The notes under the pieces: generated by a model
What the model was told of the DNA's origin: nothing
Databases searched by the model: none
The model's input: the letters and a program-made list of their open reading frames with translations, nothing else
Assembly (NCBI GenBank): GCA_003230635.1
Contig: QIFF01000219.1
Location: forward strand, 1-9,771
DNA: 9,771 nucleotides
Reading direction: 5' to 3'
Source: a bacterium
Lineage (GTDB): Bacteria; SZUA-182
In this document: positions 6,223-9,771 of the stretch, piece by piece
Numbering within the stretch: position 1 is the first letter of the stretch
Layout: the number at the start of each line of letters is the position of its first letter
Position numbers and translations under genes: made by a program

Positions 6223-7042
6223 GAAGAAGAGCCTTTGGGTAAGGCGTAGATACTGGATCATACTGGGGAGTATCATCTTATTCCTCCCGCCATTATCATT
6301 TCTGTTTCAGTTTACTAAGGACAGCAATTTTTGTGGGACATGGTGCCCCAGGATGTTCTTTGTCTGGCGGGCGGGAATAACGGGTGAGCAGTTCCTGCTG
6401 CGATCTTTGCGAAGCTATATGGGGGTAACGCTGGTGCTGGGAATATTGACCTGTACCTTTTTCTTCGGAAGATATTGGTGCAGCCACCTCTGTCCTGTGG
6501 GGGGAACAATGGAGATGGGAAGTCGCCTCGTCCCTGGATTTTTAAAAATTAATTACTCGGGCATTCCGGCAGCATCTTTTAGATACGGGTATCTGGCGGT
6601 GTTCTTCCTGGCACCTGCCCTCGGCATCGGTAGTCTCTGTTGTAACTACTGTAATTTTGCCACCATTCCCCGACTGTTTGGAGCGCCATTCCTTGAGGCG
6701 GATATGGCCTACTTTCTGCGGACTGCCGGGCTAATAAACCTGGGTCTGGTAGTAGTTCTTGGATTCCTGGCAAAAGGCGGAAGGGCCTACTGTAACCTTC
6801 TTTGCCCCATAGGAGCGCTGGATGCTATATCCAGCAGAATAGGCTTAAAATTCGGCAGAAGGGTAGCGATAGAAAAATCAAAGTGCAATGGCTGTAAAGC
6901 CTGTATCAATGTGTGTCCTACATGGGCAGTGGAAATAGTAGAGAATAGGGCCAGCGTGGATCAACTTTCTTGCATACCATGTAGAATCTGCGAAAAAATA
7001 TGTCCTAAGGAGGCCATCGGTTATGGAAAAGTTGAAGCATAA
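6191..7042 (+). CDS. NapH/CcoG-like membrane polyferredoxin with extra cysteine clusters
   Basis: This is a 283-aa four-helix membrane protein with helices at about 21-42, 77-93, 131-149 and 178-195. Two CxxxCP motifs (C97/C101 and C201/C205) follow helices 2 and 4, as in NapH-type Fer4_5 proteins. The C-terminal domain carries two 4Fe-4S ferredoxin motifs, CNGCKACINVCP (232-243) and CIPCRICEKICP (261-272). The basic N terminus (KKKSLWVRRR) predicts a cytoplasmic N end, placing both CxxxCP motifs and the ferredoxin domain inside. Two further clusters, C48GTWC52 and C150CNYC154, then fall on the outer face, suiting electron or metal transfer across the membrane. NapH passes quinol electrons; CcoG, a relative, has reported Cu(II) reductase activity. 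In this copper-receptor context a metal reductase is plausible but inferred. ATG 6191 overlaps the upstream gene by 32 nt; ATG 6200 is an alternative. Confidence 0.9.
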   Translation: MRAMQDNTNTKKKSLWVRRRYWIILGSIILFLPPLSFLFQFTKDSNFCGTWCPRMFFVWRAGITGEQFLLRSLRSYMGVTLVLGILTCTFFFGRYWCSHLCPVGGTMEMGSRLVPGFLKINYSGIPAASFRYGYLAVFFLAPALGIGSLCCNYCNFATIPRLFGAPFLEADMAYFLRTAGLINLGLVVVLGFLAKGGRAYCNLLCPIGALDAISSRIGLKFGRRVAIEKSKCNGCKACINVCPTWAVEIVENRASVDQLSCIPCRICEKICPKEAIGYGKVEA

Positions 7043-7211
7043 ACTGTTTTCTGCTGCCATCGGGATATCTAGTGGCTTACTTCCACTTTCTAATTGTTAC
7101 GGGAACACCTGTAACTCATGTTTTAAGTGTGCAGGTGTAGGCATAGGACTTTTTCTAATAATGGTGTTTAACTATTTAACCCGAACAATTCGGGAAAGGA
7201 GTGTAGGATGA
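7023..7211 (+). CDS. 62-aa membrane protein with four-cysteine cluster
   Basis: This small gene is wedged between two long ones and overlaps both: 20 nt with the polyferredoxin gene and ATGA with receptor 2, a pattern of translational coupling that argues it is real. The protein has a basic N end (KLKHK), a short hydrophobic stretch (about 8-22), a cysteine cluster C25-x4-C30-x2-C33-x2-C36, a second hydrophobic helix (37-51) and a basic C end (RTIRER). The charge pattern predicts a helical hairpin with both ends inside and the cysteines on the periplasmic side. Its RBS may be the AAGGAGG at 7007-7013. I recognise no family. Its place suggests a partner of the polyferredoxin or a metal relay to it, which is inference. 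Confidence 0.8.
   Translation: MEKLKHKLFSAAIGISSGLLPLSNCYGNTCNSCFKCAGVGIGLFLIMVFNYLTRTIRERSVG
7180..7194 (+). promoter_or_regulatory. Hairpin next to the ribosome-binding site of receptor 2
   Basis: CCCGAA-CAA-TTCGGG is a perfect 6-bp hairpin ending one base before AAAGGAG (7195-7201), the ribosome site of receptor 2. It lies within the 3' end of the 62-aa gene. It could tune translation or be an mRNA processing or stability site. It has no T tract. Confidence 0.4.
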
Positions 7212-9238
7212 AGCGATTAGTTTTGGCAGGATTATTGTGCTCAGCTATTTTCCTCGCCCCAGCCGTCTGCCGGGCACAGGAAATGGAGTTGGAGAAAATA
7301 GAGGTGAAGGGCAAGGAAAAAGTGCGCCCCTATTCCTTTTTCCTCCTCACAGAAGAGGAAATCAAAAGGCAAAACTCCCGAGACACCGGGGATGTTTTGA
7401 AGAAAATTCCCGGGATTTCCGCCCGGCGCACCGGGCTTTGGGGACTGGATCCGAGCTTAAGGGGTCTTAAAGAAGATCAGGTTAATCTGCTGATTGATGG
7501 GGTTAAGGCTTGGGGTGCCTGTCCGGGCCGCATGGACCCGCCTTCTTCCCAGGTAGGGCCGCAGGAATTGGAGGCCATTGAGGTAATCAAGGGGCCATTT
7601 TCCGTGCGCCACGGGGCCGGCAGCCTGGGCGGGGTGATTAATCTGGTAACCAAACAGCCCAAACACTATGAAAAACCCCAAATAAACGGCAATCTGAGCC
7701 TGGGATATGACAGCGTAGCCGACGGGAAAAAGGGAAAGTTCAACCTCTATGGAGGCGACAAGCCTTATGATTATCGCTTATCCGTCGGCGGGCGCAGGTA
7801 CAACGATTATGACACCCCTGATGGGGAGATAGACAATTCCGGTTTCAAGGATGTGGGATATAGCGCCAAAATCGGGCTTAACCCGGCTGATTACAAGCGG
7901 TTGGACTTGTCGCTTTCCCAAAATCTGCGCAAGGATGTCGGGCACCCGGCCCGTTCCATGGACTCGGAAAGGGCGAAAAACTTTCTGAGCAGCATCAAGT
8001 ATAGCCAGGAAAAGATTTCTCCCTGGCTTAACGCGCTCACAGGGCAGATTTACTACAACCGCGCAGAACACCTTATGAATAATGACAAGAGAGCCGGTTT
8101 TAATACCATGGCCATGGAAACAGAATCTGAATCTGATACCTATGGGGGGAAACTGGAGGCGGTTTTTGACCTGGGTAAGAGCAGCAGCCTGGCCTCGGGT
8201 CTTGATTATTACCGCCTGCGGCGTGACGCTGACAGAACCAGGATTATGAAAACGGGGATGATGCCTATGACCACCCTGGACAAACCCTGGAATAACGCCC
8301 GAATTCATGACTGGGGGTTTTACAGCGAATTACAATCCGCTGTTTCTCCCAAGTTGGGCTTACAAATCGGCGCCAGAGCAGACCTGGTGGAGGCTAATTC
8401 CAATCTGCCCGACCAGAATTTTCTTACCCAGAACAATGGAGCTAATCTGGAACAAAAGGAGACCAATCTTTCCGGCAACATCGGCCTGGCCTATGCGCTG
8501 GATGAGCATTTTGCGCTGACGGCCGCTGTCGGACGCGGGGTAAGAACCGCCGACGCCAATGAAAGGTATTCCAATTACTTTCCCGCTTCCAAGTACCTGG
8601 ATAAATATGAGTATCTTGGGAACCCCGAACTTGACCCGGAAAAAAGCCTGGAATTTGACCTGGGGGCCAGCGTTGAATTTGAGCGCTTCAGCCTGGGTCT
8701 TTCCTTCTTTTATAACCAGGTGGATGATTATATCAGCGCCACGAACACCAGCCTTGCCAAAAAGAACATGAGTTCCGCCGGGGTCAAACGCTATGTCAAT
8801 ATTGATGCTGTGCTGAAGGGCTTTGAGCTGGAAGGGCAGCTAAAAATCAGCCGTAACCTGTCTCTTGGCGCTGATTTGACCTATACCGAAGGCAAAAACA
8901 GGGATTCAAATACCGACCTGGCTCAAATCCCGCCCCTGGAGGGGAATTTGCGGCTTAGGTATGATGAGGAAACCCTATGGGCCGAATGTTCGGGCCGTTT
9001 TGTGGACAAGCAGGACAAGATTGACTCTAATTTTGCCGAGACGGAAACCCCGGGCTTTGCCACCTTCGGTCTTACTCTGGGAATAATTCCCCTTGAAAAC
9101 TATTCCATCGTACTGGGTGTAGAAAACATCTTTGATAAAAAATACAGCGAGCACCTAAACGGGAATAACACGTACAGCGGAGGCAAACTGCTGGAACCGG
9201 GACGGAATCTATTTGCCCGCCTGGCGTGGAACTTTTAA
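7208..9238 (+). CDS. TonB-dependent receptor 2, probable OprC/NosA-type copper receptor
   Basis: This is a 676-aa outer-membrane TonB-dependent transporter. The signal peptide covers residues 1-23, with a TonB-box-like EKIEVKG at 29-35. The plug has TGDVLKKIPGI, LLIDGV and LEAIEVIKGPFSVRHGAGSLGG, the barrel has NIFDKKYS, and the C-terminal residue is Phe. The plug contains ACPGRMDPPSS, giving C105-x3-M109, and the barrel contains EHLM, giving H288-x-M290. OprC of Pseudomonas binds copper through a CxxxM and HxM tetrad in the same regions, and the ACPxRMDPP context is typical of that family. A Met-rich loop (M347, M351, M352, M354) resembles the methionine track described for OprC. I infer copper import. 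AAAGGAG at 7195-7201 precedes ATG 7208, which overlaps the stop of the 62-aa gene as ATGA. Confidence is high for a receptor, good for copper. Confidence 0.93.
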   Translation: MKRLVLAGLLCSAIFLAPAVCRAQEMELEKIEVKGKEKVRPYSFFLLTEEEIKRQNSRDTGDVLKKIPGISARRTGLWGLDPSLRGLKEDQVNLLIDGVKAWGACPGRMDPPSSQVGPQELEAIEVIKGPFSVRHGAGSLGGVINLVTKQPKHYEKPQINGNLSLGYDSVADGKKGKFNLYGGDKPYDYRLSVGGRRYNDYDTPDGEIDNSGFKDVGYSAKIGLNPADYKRLDLSLSQNLRKDVGHPARSMDSERAKNFLSSIKYSQEKISPWLNALTGQIYYNRAEHLMNNDKRAGFNTMAMETESESDTYGGKLEAVFDLGKSSSLASGLDYYRLRRDADRTRIMKTGMMPMTTLDKPWNNARIHDWGFYSELQSAVSPKLGLQIGARADLVEANSNLPDQNFLTQNNGANLEQKETNLSGNIGLAYALDEHFALTAAVGRGVRTADANERYSNYFPASKYLDKYEYLGNPELDPEKSLEFDLGASVEFERFSLGLSFFYNQVDDYISATNTSLAKKNMSSAGVKRYVNIDAVLKGFELEGQLKISRNLSLGADLTYTEGKNRDSNTDLAQIPPLEGNLRLRYDEETLWAECSGRFVDKQDKIDSNFAETETPGFATFGLTLGIIPLENYSIVLGVENIFDKKYSEHLNGNNTYSGGKLLEPGRNLFARLAWNF

Positions 9239-9249
9239 ACTTTTTTAAC

Positions 9250-9283
9250 GGGGATACCTGTGATACAATGCGCAGGTATCCCC
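9250..9283 (+). terminator. Strong hairpin between receptor 2 and tonB, weak or partial terminator
   Basis: GGGGATACCTG (9250-9260) pairs perfectly with CAGGTATCCCC (9273-9283), and the stem can extend by a G-U and a G-C pair. Only AATTTT follows, so termination on the + strand would be inefficient. It could lower tonB expression relative to the receptor, or stabilise the receptor mRNA 3' end. The opposite strand has an A-rich tail and is no terminator. Confidence 0.5.
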
Positions 9284-9301
9284 AATTTTGTGAGGAAAAT
9301 T

Positions 9302-9771
9302 ATGCTCGGTGGTAGAATAAATATGCCGGCAGCGGCAATTTCCTTGAGCATCCACAGCGTATTGGTCTTGGCACTGACCCAAATTGTCCCCTCCCCACAA
9401 ATTATCAACGAACAGCGGGACGAGATATACCTGGTCAATTTGGTTGCTCCCAAGGTAGAGCATATCCCGCTGGAAACAGTCAAGCGGCAAAGGCATTCTC
9501 ATTTCAAGCCCCAAATGACCCCGGCGGGCAATTTAATAAACACCCTAACTTCAAGACCTCTTGCTCTCAACACCACCCCTAGCGCAAGTAGAAAAATACC
9601 CTTCTCCCCAGAGCCAAAAACCAGCCTTGCCAGGCCGGCGGCTTATGAACACCCGGTTGCCCGCTCTCTTTTCCAACCCCAACGGGAAGAAATAGCCCTG
9701 CTCTACCCGAATCCCCATACGGCCGGAGCCAGCTTGAGCCACCCCACCCCACCCCACCCCCAAAAACAGGC
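9302..9771 (+). CDS. tonB: TonB energy transducer, N-terminal part (3' end outside window)
   Basis: The frame is open from ATG 9302 to the window end (156 codons). TGAGGA at 9291-9296 gives a good ribosome site. The N terminus has a single transmembrane helix (about 8-29) with S14-x3-H18, the Ser/His spacing found in the TonB anchor helix that contacts ExbB/ExbD. EIYLVNLVAPK (41-51) follows, resembling the segment after the anchor in TonB proteins, then a long region rich in Pro, Ser, Thr, Lys and Arg that would span the periplasm. The C-terminal receptor-binding domain is beyond the window. TonB couples the proton-motive force to outer-membrane receptors, so a copy directly after two receptors is likely dedicated to them. 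The Pro-rich part contains four ACCCC repeats that could change the reading frame. No ExbB or ExbD gene is visible. Confidence 0.88.
   Translation, partial: MLGGRINMPAAAISLSIHSVLVLALTQIVPSPQIINEQRDEIYLVNLVAPKVEHIPLETVKRQRHSHFKPQMTPAGNLINTLTSRPLALNTTPSASRKIPFSPEPKTSLARPAAYEHPVARSLFQPQREEIALLYPNPHTAGASLSHPTPPHPQKQ
9741..9761 (+). repeat. (ACCCC)4 tandem repeat, G-quadruplex-prone on the - strand
   Basis: Four ACCCC units plus one C lie in the Pro-rich region of tonB, followed by AAAAA. The complementary strand has G runs of 5, 4, 4 and 4 separated by single T bases, a pattern that favours a stable parallel G-quadruplex. The 5-bp unit is not a multiple of three, so gain or loss of a unit would shift the tonB frame. 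Confidence 0.85.

Noticed and set aside
7778..8308. 176-aa minus-strand frame inside receptor 2
   Set aside because: It is antisense to the conserved receptor barrel and has no family features.

Overview
This 9.77 kb window comes from a diderm (outer-membrane) bacterium of moderate G+C content. The two TonB-dependent receptors, both ending in Phe as outer-membrane barrels usually do, together with a TonB-type protein, show the outer membrane. The polyferredoxin-type membrane protein and cobalamin synthesis suggest an anaerobic or microaerobic lifestyle. The phylum cannot be fixed from the window. The prolyl-tRNA synthetase has the common bacterial form, and the many short palindromic and heptad repeats would suit an environmental Desulfobacterota-, diderm Firmicutes- or Omnitrophota-like genome.

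Layout. (A) Positions 1-2316 are a housekeeping stretch on the + strand: the 3' part of proS, an overlapping exported SUMF1/FGE-fold protein, and cobS. (B) Positions 2317-2873 carry no intact gene. They hold a CCA-ended tRNA/tmRNA-like 3' fragment followed 14 bases later by the decayed 3' end of a tyrosine integrase gene, the scar of an integrated element. A near-consensus sigma-70 promoter then starts a leader containing two hairpins with the same CAAGA loop. (C) Positions 2874-3371 encode a small exported Cys/His-rich protein. (D) Positions 3372-3638 are a repeat-filled gap with 7-bp period repeats in both orientations. (E) Positions 3639-9771 are a tight six-gene + strand run: TonB receptor 1, a small exported protein, a NapH/CcoG-like four-TM polyferredoxin, a 62-aa Cys-cluster membrane protein, TonB receptor 2, and the N-terminal half of a TonB protein that runs off the window. 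Gene joints are 13 nt apart, or overlap by 32, 20 and 4 nt, until a 63-nt gap with a hairpin before tonB.

How the genes may work together. Receptor 2 carries a CxxxM motif in its plug (C105/M109) and an HxM motif (H288/M290) in the barrel. This is the pattern known as the copper site of OprC/NosA-type receptors. The rest of the run then reads as a copper (or similar metal) acquisition system: outer-membrane import driven by a dedicated TonB, with an inner-membrane Fe-S protein that has Cys clusters on both predicted faces and a small partner with a four-Cys cluster predicted to face the periplasm. The last two could reduce or relay the metal, by analogy with the reported cupric reductase activity of CcoG. 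The small Cys/His-rich protein at 2874 may be a sensor or chaperone of the same system. The function of this combination is inference; the gene order and motifs are visible in the sequence.

The window is also rich in small repeats. Two REP-pair (BIME-like) elements of GTAG-hairpin-7 nt-hairpin-CTAC form are both read through inside genes. There is a heptad-repeat block with inverted ends, and an (ACCCC)4 tract in tonB that could form a G-quadruplex and change reading frame by slippage.
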